64,000 bases of DNA from Alphaproteobacteria bacterium. Lineage in GTDB: Bacteria; Pseudomonadota; Alphaproteobacteria; Rhodospirillales; Casp-alpha2. The notes under the pieces were generated by a model, which was not told the DNA's origin, did not search any database, and worked only from the letters and a program-made list of their open reading frames with translations. A program made the translations under genes and the position numbers. This document shows, one piece after another, positions 34,577 through 42,937 of this stretch. Each line of letters opens with the position of its first letter. Positions within the stretch are counted from its first letter, which is position 1. The DNA lies in assembly GCA_014382345.1 (NCBI GenBank), contig JACNJX010000045.1, positions 1 through 64,000 on the forward strand. The letters are read 5' to 3'.

Positions 34577-36003
34577 TTGCTGTATTTCGCCCAGTAATCG
34601 CCGAACAAATCCTCTTCAGACGGTTTGTCTTCGGGGATTTCCGTCACCAGATGGGTGATGTTGATGAAGTGGCGGTAGTTGAGATTTTCCGAAATGGAGT
34701 TCCCGGCCCAGGTGCCGCAGCCCATGGACAGCGTAAACGGCAGGCCGTTGGTGAAGCTGCCACCGTTGCCGAAGGTATGCGCCTGATTGACCAGAACGCG
34801 CACCGTCGCCAGGTCTTCCGCCAGCTTGCGGGCGTGGTCCATATCTTGGGTGTGGATGCCGACCGAATGACCACGTCCGCAGACGTCCATGATGGTGTCC
34901 ACCTGGGCCATGGCGTCGTCGAAGTCGCCGGCCTTGTAGACGGTGAGCACCAGCGACAGTTTTTCGTCGCAGAACGGCGTGTCGGGGCCGGGGTTTTCAT
35001 CTTCGACGATGAAGAACTTGGCCGAGGCGGCTTCCGGCGCAAGACCGGCTTCGGCGGCGAACACGTCCGGATCCTTGGCGATCACCTTGCGGTTGAGGTG
35101 GCCGTCGACCCAGAGCGTGTTTTTAATTTTTTCCTTCTCGTCCGCCGTCGCCAAATACCCGCCGGCGTCCTGCAACGCCCGGATGGCGTCGTCATAAACG
35201 TCTTGCAGAATAATCACCTGGTTTTCCGAAGAGCACGACGTGGAATTGTCGAAGATCTTCGACATGGTGATCTTTTCCGCCGCGTCCTTGAGATCGGCCG
35301 TGGAATCGATAATCACCGATACGTCCCCGGCGCCGACGCCGATGGCCGGCGTGCCCGAAGAATAGGCCCGGCGCACGTTGTTCTGAGACCCCGTAACGAC
35401 GACCAGATCGGCGGCCTCCATCAGGGACTGGGTCAGCGCCTTGTTGACCGGTTGCGGCAGCACCTGCACCAGATCGGCGGGCAGGCCGATTTTTTCCAGC
35501 TCGGCGCGCATATAATCCACCGTTGCGGTCGTCGTGCCGGCGCCGGCGGGGCTGGGCGCGACAATCACGGCGTTGCGGCCCTTCAAGGCCATCATCGCCT
35601 TGTTGACGGGTGTCGCCGCCGGATTGGTCGACGGTGCGATGGCCGCGACGACGCCGACCGGTTTGGCGTATTTGACGAGCCCTTTCGCCGTATCTTCCTC
35701 GATCACGCCGACGGTCTTCGCCCGCATCAGGTCGCGCAGGCAGCCGAAGGTCTTGCGCTGGTTCTTGATGATTTTGCTGTCGACGGCGCCGAGCCCGGTG
35801 TCGGCGACGGCGCGCTCCGCCAGTTCACGCGCACGGCCGGGTTCGTATATGGACCACGCCAGCGCGGTCACCGCCTCATCAACGCGGGCCTGATCGGCAT
35901 CGGCGAAGGCCGCCATGGCGGCGCAGGCGCGCTCAACAAGGGCGGCGACAATTTCTATCTCGTTTCCCGGTTGAGGGGCGGCCTGAGGGGCGGATTGGCT
36001 CAT
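34573..36003 (-). CDS. CoA-acylating aldehyde dehydrogenase (sulfoacetaldehyde/EutE type)
   Basis: 476 residues of the acylating ALDH branch. Key points are PVGVVAAIAPSTNPAATPVNKA, TGSQNNVRRAYSSGTPAIGVGAGDV (short Rossmann loop for NAD) and the nucleophile Cys at about 257 in NSTSCSSENQVI. It is most like sulfoacetaldehyde dehydrogenase (acylating, SauS) and the aldehyde domain of AdhE/EutE by eye. It would turn an aldehyde plus CoA into acyl-CoA with NAD(P). The CoA-ligase genes follow with a 4-bp overlap, the SauS plus ligase arrangement known for sulfoacetate. The glutamate-mutase genes precede it by 73 bp. Confidence 0.87.
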   Translation of the reverse strand: MSQSAPQAAPQPGNEIEIVAALVERACAAMAAFADADQARVDEAVTALAWSIYEPGRARELAERAVADTGLGAVDSKIIKNQRKTFGCLRDLMRAKTVGVIEEDTAKGLVKYAKPVGVVAAIAPSTNPAATPVNKAMMALKGRNAVIVAPSPAGAGTTTATVDYMRAELEKIGLPADLVQVLPQPVNKALTQSLMEAADLVVVTGSQNNVRRAYSSGTPAIGVGAGDVSVIIDSTADLKDAAEKITMSKIFDNSTSCSSENQVIILQDVYDDAIRALQDAGGYLATADEKEKIKNTLWVDGHLNRKVIAKDPDVFAAEAGLAPEAASAKFFIVEDENPGPDTPFCDEKLSLVLTVYKAGDFDDAMAQVDTIMDVCGRGHSVGIHTQDMDHARKLAEDLATVRVLVNQAHTFGNGGSFTNGLPFTLSMGCGTWAGNSISENLNYRHFINITHLVTEIPEDKPSEEDLFGDYWAKYSK

Positions 36004-36076
36004 TTAATGCCTCTTGGTGTTTCCTGTTGGTTTTTTATTTTCAGGATTATAGGGGGCGGGAAAGACGCGCGAAACC

Positions 36077-37570
36077 CTATTCACCCCAGGGGAACGGCAA
36101 AAGCCGGTCGAGCGGCTCGGAGATTTCATAAACGCTGCTGACCGCCAGATTATGATCGTAAGCGACGCCTTCCTCCTCGGCCCGCTTTTTCAGCCGTTCG
36201 GTATGGACCTCCGCCACATCATCGGCGAACACCAAGTTGCCGGGGTCATAAATTCTGAGATACCCATCCACGTCGCGCGCCGGCATGACGCGGGACTGAA
36301 CATGCCGATTGGGCGACCACGGAATATCGAGCGCACCGGCCTCCAGGGCTTTCACGGTGCCGATGGCGGCGTCGCCGTCGCCCATTTCCAGCACCCGATC
36401 GATGATGGCGCGGGTTTCGCGGCGCAGCAGGTCGGCCTCGGTCTGGAACTCGGGCAGGTCGTCGAGCCGGATGTGGCGCGCCATATAGACCGCCATGCGG
36501 GTGGTGCGCAGGCCTTCGGCATTGGCCTGGGGCGTCGGGATACCATAGGCCTCGTGCGTGCTTTTGGTGGTAACGCTGACGGCGCCGCCGACGGCCGCCA
36601 GCGTACCGCCGTAAGCCACCAGCGCCTGGCACTGGGCGTCATCCTGCGGCCACGCCCCCATCCAGTGCAGCGACGTCACCGGCAGGAACATGTCCTCATA
36701 TCCGGCGGCGGCGAGATATTCGTGGGCCAATTCACCACACACCCGGATCGCCGCGGCGTCCTGGATCAGGTGCAGGGTCTGGGCCAGCTCCAGGCCGTAA
36801 TTGCGCACCCCCTGGCCCGCCGCAAGAAGCGCATCCAGCACACCGACGGCGATGGCGATGCAGGGCGGCACGTTGGTGCCGGTCAGAAAGCCGGGCTGAC
36901 GCCGGTGCAGGTCGACGCCGTGTTCCAGATAGAGTGCCGCCAGACGGTCCAGGTACTGGTAATTGCGGATGCCTTCGGCGATGGAGGTGTCCTTGGTATA
37001 GGACGTGGTATAGGCGATGCCGGAGCCGAGATAGCCCGAATACCCGGCCGCGAACCCGATCTCCACCGTCAGGCGCGGCATGGCGGTTCCGCTGAGCACG
37101 ATCGCGGGTTTGTCGATGGCCTCGATCAATTGGCGCGTCTTGATAGGGCCGTAATTGACCATCGGATAGCCGTTGAGCATGGAGCGCCCTTCGCGTTCCG
37201 ATTCCTCAATACCGGTCTGGGCTTGCGTCCATTGTTCGTTGCGGGTGTAGCTGTCCGTCGTCGTCGGCACGATGTCGGCCATGCCGTCACGGTCCAGTGC
37301 CTGCATCAGTTCCAGTTGCAACTTCAAGGTGCCGAACCCCCCGCGCGGTTGGGTCAGGCAGCGGCCTTCTTCCGCCGCCCGGCGCATCACCCATCCCAGT
37401 TGTTTGTGTACGGGCAGGGATTTTTGAAAGGCCACGGCCTCAATCAGGTCCACCTCGGCCCCGGTCGGCCAGCGGGCCAGGTTTTCGCTGCGCATGCGGG
37501 CAAAGTCGTCGGCCGGAATTTGCGCCGCTGAAAGGGGAATATGGTTGGAGTCGGAAGCCATGTGGTTCAA
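36077..37570 (-). CDS. glmE: Glutamate (methylaspartate) mutase catalytic subunit E
   Basis: 497 residues, close to the clostridial GlmE length (about 483). It is a TIM-barrel subunit for an adenosylcobalamin radical enzyme that interconverts glutamate and 3-methylaspartate. Blocks seen are PRGGFGTLKLQLELMQALDRDGMADIVPTTTDSYTR split across residues 75-112, MLNGYPMVNYG, RNYQYLDRLAALYLEHGVDLHRRQPGFLTGTNVPP, and VTTKSTHEAYGIPTPQANAEGL. Its ATG overlaps the glmL stop (4 bp). The usual partner gene for methylaspartate ammonia-lyase does not follow; an acylating ALDH does. Confidence 0.93.
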   Translation of the reverse strand: MNHMASDSNHIPLSAAQIPADDFARMRSENLARWPTGAEVDLIEAVAFQKSLPVHKQLGWVMRRAAEEGRCLTQPRGGFGTLKLQLELMQALDRDGMADIVPTTTDSYTRNEQWTQAQTGIEESEREGRSMLNGYPMVNYGPIKTRQLIEAIDKPAIVLSGTAMPRLTVEIGFAAGYSGYLGSGIAYTTSYTKDTSIAEGIRNYQYLDRLAALYLEHGVDLHRRQPGFLTGTNVPPCIAIAVGVLDALLAAGQGVRNYGLELAQTLHLIQDAAAIRVCGELAHEYLAAAGYEDMFLPVTSLHWMGAWPQDDAQCQALVAYGGTLAAVGGAVSVTTKSTHEAYGIPTPQANAEGLRTTRMAVYMARHIRLDDLPEFQTEADLLRRETRAIIDRVLEMGDGDAAIGTVKALEAGALDIPWSPNRHVQSRVMPARDVDGYLRIYDPGNLVFADDVAEVHTERLKKRAEEEGVAYDHNLAVSSVYEISEPLDRLLPFPWGE

Positions 37571-38961
37571 TCCTCATCCACAGGATGCATATGGGCGAGG
37601 CCGAAGGTCAAGGCGGCGTCCACGTCGACCGCCGCCAGCAGTCCACAGGCGTAAAGCACGTAGTCCGAATCCAGCAACAGCTTCGGCGTCTTGGGTTTAA
37701 GGTTTTGTGGCTGCGCCGCATCGGCCAGCGCGGCGGACAAAACCGCGTGCGCACCGCCGCCATGCGCCAGCACGCCGCCGGTGCCGATCACCGTTTCCAC
37801 CGCGCTCAAGTCCTTGCCGGTCTGCATGCTGACCGGGCCGCTCACCGTCTGCACGATGCTGAGGCTTCCGGCGTGCCGGGTGACGGCGGCATCCACCGCG
37901 GCGCGGGCCAGAGCCCGATCAAAACGAGTCTCGTCCTCGTCTTCCGGCAGGCGCTCAACATCGCCGGTCACGGTTTCAAGAATTTCCCCGGCCCGCTCCA
38001 GCGGCACGCCGGCTTCTTCGGCCACGGCTTCCAGCCCCGCCGCCTCGACGATAGCGGCGGCGTTGTGGCGCATCCCGAGATCGCCCTCGACGGTGCGTTT
38101 CAGGTAGGGTTCGGGCAGGCCGTGGGCGATGACGCCTTCCATGGTCGGCTCGCCCAAGCACACCGAATGCACGTCCGTGGTCGCGCCGCCGACGTCGATG
38201 ACCAGCAGCGGCCCCAAACCGGATTTTTCTTTCGTTCCTTCCGACAGCAGTTTCGCGCCGTCCAAAACCGCCGCCGGCGTTGGCATCAGCACTGCGTCGA
38301 ACATTTCAGCCGCGCGGTCGATGCCCTTGGCGTGAACGATGCGGTCGATGAAAACGTCGCGGATGGCGGCCCGGGCCGGTTCCACGTTCAGTTCGCCGAA
38401 TTCCGGCATCACGTTTTCGGTAATGGTGACGGGTTTGTCCGCCGACCGTAACAGGCGCGCGGCCTCGTCCGCGGCTTCGCGGTTTCCGGCGACGACGATG
38501 GGACAGGCCACGGCGCTTTTCGCAAGTTTCGCCGCATTTTCCAGGATCACGTCTGCGTTGCCGCCGTCGGTGCCGCCCGCGAGCAGAATAATGTCGGGGG
38601 CGTGGGCCTCGACCTCGACGATATCGCCAGCGGTCAGGCCGTAGGAGAAGGCTCCGGTCAGCTTCGCGCCCGCGCCCAGCGCCGCCTGGCGGGCGGCTTC
38701 GGCGGTCAGTTCCCGGACCAGCCCGACGGTCACCATTTTCAAACCGCCGGCGGCGCTGGAACACGCCAGGCGGTGCTTGAAATCCGGCAAGCCGCCGATG
38801 TGGGCCTCCAGATCGCCCAATGCCGCCGTCAGGCCTTCTGTGACATCGGTGGTGACGGTGGACGGCCCCTGCCCCGCACCGATGATGGACGCCTTCTCCA
38901 AATCCACCGCGCGCAGTTTGGTGAAGGTGGAGCCGAAATCGATGAGCAGGGCGGTTGTCAT
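37567..38961 (-). CDS. glmL: GlmL/MutL, glutamate mutase reactivating ATPase
   Basis: 464 residues of the acetate/sugar-kinase/Hsp70-like ATPase fold. LLIDFGSTFTKLRAVD is the phosphate-1 loop, LLVIDVGGATTDVHSV the phosphate-2 loop, and GTGGVLAHGG the adenosine motif. MutL proteins swap damaged cobalamin in glutamate mutase, and their gene regularly sits between glmS and glmE, as here. The ATG lies 2 bp after the glmS stop and the stop overlaps glmE. Together the three genes code for a complete mutase system. Confidence 0.93.
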   Translation of the reverse strand: MTTALLIDFGSTFTKLRAVDLEKASIIGAGQGPSTVTTDVTEGLTAALGDLEAHIGGLPDFKHRLACSSAAGGLKMVTVGLVRELTAEAARQAALGAGAKLTGAFSYGLTAGDIVEVEAHAPDIILLAGGTDGGNADVILENAAKLAKSAVACPIVVAGNREAADEAARLLRSADKPVTITENVMPEFGELNVEPARAAIRDVFIDRIVHAKGIDRAAEMFDAVLMPTPAAVLDGAKLLSEGTKEKSGLGPLLVIDVGGATTDVHSVCLGEPTMEGVIAHGLPEPYLKRTVEGDLGMRHNAAAIVEAAGLEAVAEEAGVPLERAGEILETVTGDVERLPEDEDETRFDRALARAAVDAAVTRHAGSLSIVQTVSGPVSMQTGKDLSAVETVIGTGGVLAHGGGAHAVLSAALADAAQPQNLKPKTPKLLLDSDYVLYACGLLAAVDVDAALTFGLAHMHPVDED

Positions 38962-38963
38962 TT

Positions 38964-39413
38964 TCAGCCTTGCCGCCGGGCGGCGAAGTCCTCGTCCAAC
39001 ACGGCGACGACATCTTCGGTGCGGGTGGCGTTGGGAAAGGCGCGATCAAAGCCCAAGTCCCGGTAGCGCGCCTCGACCTCGGCCCAGTCCTGTTTGCCGA
39101 CGACAAGATTGCCGCCAATGTAGAGCAGGATATCCTGCAGGCCCGCCTCGACGCACATGTCGCGAAAACCCCGGCAGTCCAGTTCGCCCTGGCCATAGAG
39201 CGACGACACCATGATCCCGTCGGCCGCCGTCTCAATCGCCGCCTTGATAAATTCATCGGCCGGCGTCAGTGCGCCGAGCGCCACCACCTTGAACCCGGCC
39301 TCTTCCAGGGCCATGGACAAGATCCGGTTGCCGACGATGTGGGTGTCGGCGCCGATGACGCCGGTGACCAGCGTGATCTCCGCCCGATTGGAATTTTGGC
39401 CGCCCGTTCCCAT
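38964..39413 (-). CDS. glmS: Glutamate mutase cobalamin-binding subunit S
   Basis: 149 residues from the ATG at 39413 (GGGGAGTGAA upstream). The cobalamin-binding DxHxxG motif is present as GADTHIVGN (Asp23, His25, Gly28), followed by [15 protein letters not shown] and [11 protein letters not shown], the standard Rossmann cobalamin fold. It supplies the B12 cofactor to GlmE. It is the first gene of a seven-gene minus-strand operon. Note that this is not glucosamine-6-phosphate synthase, which shares the symbol. No B12 riboswitch fits in the 84 bp before it. Confidence 0.94.
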   Translation of the reverse strand: MGTGGQNSNRAEITLVTGVIGADTHIVGNRILSMALEEAGFKVVALGALTPADEFIKAAIETAADGIMVSSLYGQGELDCRGFRDMCVEAGLQDILLYIGGNLVVGKQDWAEVEARYRDLGFDRAFPNATRTEDVVAVLDEDFAARRQG

Positions 39414-39497
39414 TTCACTCCCCACTGTTCCGGCCTTTCCCCAGAGGATTCTCCGTCTTAAGGTAGCCAACCCGAAGGCGGCTGAAAAGGACATGGT

Positions 39498-40262
39498 ATT
39501 TCAAACGCTCCGGCCACCGATGCAATCCCGGTCTCGAGCCCGGAGGAACGCCGCAAGGCCTTTTTTAGAGGTGTCGGCGATGGGCTCAGTATGCCGTTTT
39601 TTATGGTTCTGGCGTCGATGATGGGGTACGGCTCGCTGGCGCGCGACAGCGGCCTCAGCTTCGGCGTCTCCGTTGTTTCCACGGCCACCGTCTGGGGATT
39701 GCCGGGACAGGTGGCGTTCGCCGAACTGTTCGCAGTCGGCGCGCCGGTGCTGGCGATCATGGTCGCCTCCTCCATGGCCAATCTCAGGTTCTTGCCGATG
39801 TCGCTGTCGATGTTGCCGTTGTTTCGGGGCGACAGCCAAGCCTGGCGATGGCGCTATATTCTGGTCGCAATCATGTCCATCAACACCTGGGCGCTGACGC
39901 TCAGGCATGGCCCGTCCATGACCCAGGACCAGCGCTTTCCCTATTACCTGGGCCTTTGCATCGTCTGTATGACCGCCGGGCTGGCAGGCACGGCGCTGGG
40001 CTATCATCTGGCGGCGTCATTTCCGTTCTACGTCACCGTCAGCCTGATTTATCTGAACCCGGTCTATTTCGTGTTCCTGTTTTCCGGCGTGCGCCACCGC
40101 AACTGTATCCTGGCGTTGATGTTCGGCGCCGTGCTGGGGCCGTTGTTCCACCTGATTTCGCCGGAATGGGGGTTGCCGTTCTGCGGCGTCATCGCAGGCA
40201 GCGCCGCCTACTGGATCGACAAACGGATGGCGCCCTTGAAAGGCGATGGGGAAACGCCATGA
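39498..40262 (+). CDS. azlC: AzlC, branched-chain amino acid exporter large subunit (ATT start)
   Basis: The first ATG of the frame is at 39591, but the family N-terminus ([19 protein letters not shown]) begins 31 codons earlier, with no ATG, GTG or TTG after the in-frame TGA. AAGGA lies six bases before an ATT at 39498, giving 254 residues, the usual AzlC length. ATT initiation is rare, so a point change or sequencing error is the alternative. The protein has about five to seven helices and works with AzlD to export branched-chain amino acids. The azlD start overlaps the stop. The gene is divergent from glmS. Confidence 0.83.
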   Translation: MSNAPATDAIPVSSPEERRKAFFRGVGDGLSMPFFMVLASMMGYGSLARDSGLSFGVSVVSTATVWGLPGQVAFAELFAVGAPVLAIMVASSMANLRFLPMSLSMLPLFRGDSQAWRWRYILVAIMSINTWALTLRHGPSMTQDQRFPYYLGLCIVCMTAGLAGTALGYHLAASFPFYVTVSLIYLNPVYFVFLFSGVRHRNCILALMFGAVLGPLFHLISPEWGLPFCGVIAGSAAYWIDKRMAPLKGDGETP

Positions 40263-40612
40263 GCGAGCTTACCCTCATCGGCGGCCTGTGGGGCCTGTTG
40301 GTTCTGGTCAGCCTGTCGACTTACATCTGGCGGGCCGGCGGCGTGCTGATCGCGGCGCGCATCGACCCCACCGGGCCGCTGTCGCAATGGTTCACCTGTG
40401 TCGCCTACGGCATGCTAGCGGGGCTGATTTCCCGCATCATGCTGATGCCGATCGGAATCCTGGAACAGACGCCTCTGGCCGACCGGCTGGCGGCGCTGGG
40501 CATCGGCTTCGTTCTGTTTTTCCTGTTCAAACGCCAACTGCTGCCGGGAACGCTCGGCGCGACAGCGGTGTTCCTGATTTTGACGACGCTCAGGGCCAAG
40601 GGAGTGATCTGA
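40259..40612 (+). CDS. azlD: AzlD, branched-chain amino acid exporter small subunit
   Basis: 117 residues, four membrane helices, from an ATG that overlaps the azlC TGA. LVSLSTYIWRAGGVLIAARI and the end FLILTTLRAKGVI match the AzlD domain. It is only functional with AzlC. The frame is open upstream by 137 codons, but that part is a shadow of azlC. The protease/TPR gene starts 3 bp after its stop, so all three are likely one transcript. Confidence 0.87.
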   Translation: MSELTLIGGLWGLLVLVSLSTYIWRAGGVLIAARIDPTGPLSQWFTCVAYGMLAGLISRIMLMPIGILEQTPLADRLAALGIGFVLFFLFKRQLLPGTLGATAVFLILTTLRAKGVI

Positions 40613-40615
40613 GCC

Positions 40616-41749
40616 ATGGTTTCGTTCCGCATTCTTCGCCCGATGATGCTGGCGCTGCTGGTTCTGACTTTGGCTCTGCCGGCACAGGGCAAATCTCCCT
40701 GCCACGCCCCGGACGCCGTTTGCGCCGCCGCATCGCGGGTGTTCCGGATCGCCTCGTTCGATCCGTTGGCGAGCGCCGTGCTGATCGAGACCGGTCTGCT
40801 GGTCACCAACCGCCATGTTATTGCCGAAAACCGGGAGGCCGTGGTCTTCCTCCCCTCCGGCGAACACGTCACGGCCACCGTTGTTCCGACGGCCTACAAA
40901 GGGGACTTGATCCTGATCCACGCACCGGACATCAAGGCCAAGAACCCTTTCCAGACCGCCCAAGCCAACCCCAAAACCCGGCTTTACACCATCGGCGCCG
41001 ACATTCGCAGCCGCACCGTCCGGGTTTACAAGCCGGGCCGGCTGCTGGCGCCATTGGCTGAAGGCAAGCCTTTGGCCCGGCTGCACAACGACGCCTTCAG
41101 TCAGCCCGGCAATTCCGGCGGCGCATTGGTCGATTCAAAAGGCCGTTTGATCGGCGTCGTAACGTCGGGCGGCGAAGGCCGCAACGAAACCATTCCTGCC
41201 GCGGAAATCAAAAAGTTGAGGACGCGGTCCGGTCCGGAACACGAAACGGCGAGCCGGGCCTTGGGGCTGGCCTACCGGAAATGCATCGAATCGCTGGAAG
41301 CCGTTCCGGCCTCCCGCAAACGTTTGCCGCCCGGCCCCGCCGCCGTCCTCAAGGATCAGTGCGGGCGCACCAATAACCGCCAGCTTTGGGATTTGGCCGG
41401 ACAGACCTTCGGACGTCAGGGGTATACGGAAGACGCTATCGAAATGTTTTCCCGCGCGCTCAATCAGGACCCCAGCGCCATCAATTCGATGGTGTCGATG
41501 GCCGTCGCCCTTCACCTGAGTGGCCGTTACGCGGACGAAGCGGTCCTTCTCCGCCGCCTGATCGACATCCTTCCCTCGGACCCCGGGGTATTGAGGCTCG
41601 GCGTTCAGGCCGGAGCCTGGGGCAACGACAAGGCGCTGCTGGAGAAATCCCTGAAATTGATGGAAAAGCACTTTCCCAGCGTAGCGCCCACGGCACGGGC
41701 ATTCATCGAAAAAAACCCGACGCCGCCGAAGCGGCGCAAGAGACAGTAA
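40616..41749 (+). CDS. Secreted trypsin-like serine protease with TPR repeats
   Basis: 377 residues. A signal peptide covers residues 1-25 (LALLVLTLALPAQG), placing it in the periplasm. The trypsin-fold domain has a complete triad: His67 in VTNRHVIA, Asp97 in YKGDLILI and Ser167 in QPGNSGGALVD. From about residue 245 helical TPR-like repeats follow (GQTFGRQGYTEDAIEMFSRALNQDPS, then LHLSGRYADEAVLLRRLIDILPSD), ending in a basic tail. The DegP-type PDZ domain is absent. It forms an operon with azlCD, which gives no functional hint, and converges on the PrpF gene with 9 bp between. Confidence 0.85.
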   Translation: MVSFRILRPMMLALLVLTLALPAQGKSPCHAPDAVCAAASRVFRIASFDPLASAVLIETGLLVTNRHVIAENREAVVFLPSGEHVTATVVPTAYKGDLILIHAPDIKAKNPFQTAQANPKTRLYTIGADIRSRTVRVYKPGRLLAPLAEGKPLARLHNDAFSQPGNSGGALVDSKGRLIGVVTSGGEGRNETIPAAEIKKLRTRSGPEHETASRALGLAYRKCIESLEAVPASRKRLPPGPAAVLKDQCGRTNNRQLWDLAGQTFGRQGYTEDAIEMFSRALNQDPSAINSMVSMAVALHLSGRYADEAVLLRRLIDILPSDPGVLRLGVQAGAWGNDKALLEKSLKLMEKHFPSVAPTARAFIEKNPTPPKRRKRQ

Positions 41750-41758
41750 AACGCCTCG

Positions 41759-42922
41759 TTAAGCTCCCGGAATCAACACCCGGCCTTCGAACAAACGCCG
41801 TTGGGTGCGGTAGACACCGGCCCGTTCCGCCACCCAGCCGTCGGCTGTATTCGTGACGCTACAGGCGACCGGAAGAACCCCCGACGGCTGCATGATGCGA
41901 AGGTCGCTTTCAGTGTCGTTGGCTTCCGCCGCCGCCCTGCGGGTGTGGCGATTGACCACGGTGCCGTCGATGCGGGCCGCCGTGGCGCAGCAAAGCGCGC
42001 CGGTCAGCGGCAGCGCCCGGTGGGTATTTCCCGAAGACACGATGCGCGCCGTCAGGTCGCCGTCATCGGCCACAAGACTTTCCCCGGCCAGGGTTTGGGC
42101 GTCTTGCGGACCGGCCACCATGCCGATGAAGGGGGACGCCGGTGCGTTTTCGGTGGCGTCCTCCGGCGTTTCGGCCAGCCCCATGAGGACGGCGCCCCGG
42201 GAACGAATGGCCTCCAGGTTGGCCATGACCTGCCCCATACCGTCGATATCGGAAGGGTCTTCCGTTCCGGTGATACCCAAGGCCTCGGCCTCGACGAAAA
42301 TGCACGGGTTGGCGGCGTCCACCAGCGAGACTTCGACCGGCCCTAGCCCATCGACCTCGATCACGTCGATAACGTTGCCCGTCGGCAGCAGCCGCCCCGT
42401 CGCCGCGCCGCCGGGTTCGAGGAAATCCAGGCGCACCGGCGCGCCGGTGCCAGATACGCCCTTGAGATCGAAATCGCCGTCCACGGCGGCGGCCCCGTCA
42501 TCCAGGGAAAAACGGGAATGAATGATCTTGTCGGTGTTGGTGTTGTAGATGCGCACCATGGCCTCGTCGCCCTCGACGCTCACCAGCCCTTCATCGACGG
42601 CAAACGGGCCGACGGCGGACGACATGTTGCCGCAGTTGGCCTTGTAGCCGACGTTGTCCCGGTCCACCGAAACTTGAGCGAAGGTGTAATCCACATCGGC
42701 GTCGTCGCGGGCCGACGGGCCGATCACACAGACCTTGCTGAGCGACGAGATACCGCCGCCCATGCCGTTGAGCTGGCGTCCGTTGGGATCGGGGCTGCCG
42801 ATGGCGGCCTGAAAGATGGCATCCCATTCGGCGCGGTCTTCGGGCAGATCGCTTTGGCGGAACATGATCGCCTTGGACGTGCCGCCGCGCATGAATACGG
42901 CCGGGAGTTTGCGTTGCTTCAT
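41759..42922 (-). CDS. PrpF-family isomerase (aconitate/methylitaconate type)
   Basis: 387 residues with the diaminopimelate-epimerase-like fold repeated. LPAVFMRGGTSKAIMFRQSDLP is the PrpF/Mii N-terminus, NGMGGGISSLSKVCVIGPS and NCGNMSSAVGPFAVDEGL carry the first catalytic Lys and Cys regions, and VSSGNTHRALPLTGALCCATAARI the second half. PrpF isomerises 2-methyl-trans-aconitate, and Mii 2-methylitaconate. In its operon it follows a TcuA-like flavoprotein by 15 bp and a PrpD-family hydratase, suggesting double-bond moves in an aconitate- or itaconate-like acid. Confidence 0.9.
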   Translation of the reverse strand: MKQRKLPAVFMRGGTSKAIMFRQSDLPEDRAEWDAIFQAAIGSPDPNGRQLNGMGGGISSLSKVCVIGPSARDDADVDYTFAQVSVDRDNVGYKANCGNMSSAVGPFAVDEGLVSVEGDEAMVRIYNTNTDKIIHSRFSLDDGAAAVDGDFDLKGVSGTGAPVRLDFLEPGGAATGRLLPTGNVIDVIEVDGLGPVEVSLVDAANPCIFVEAEALGITGTEDPSDIDGMGQVMANLEAIRSRGAVLMGLAETPEDATENAPASPFIGMVAGPQDAQTLAGESLVADDGDLTARIVSSGNTHRALPLTGALCCATAARIDGTVVNRHTRRAAAEANDTESDLRIMQPSGVLPVACSVTNTADGWVAERAGVYRTQRRLFEGRVLIPGA

Positions 42923-42937
42923 AGCCTTGGTCCGATC

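Noticed and set aside
34495-36141. 548-codon plus-strand frame opposite the acylating ALDH
   Set aside because: The minus strand has the ALDH with catalytic Cys and NAD loop; the plus-strand translation is Arg/Gly/His-rich noise.
39211-39621. Plus-strand frame containing the ATG at 39493, ahead of azlC
   Set aside because: The frame has no AzlC resemblance; the family N-terminus is in the neighbouring frame. It would matter only if a one-base error joins the two.
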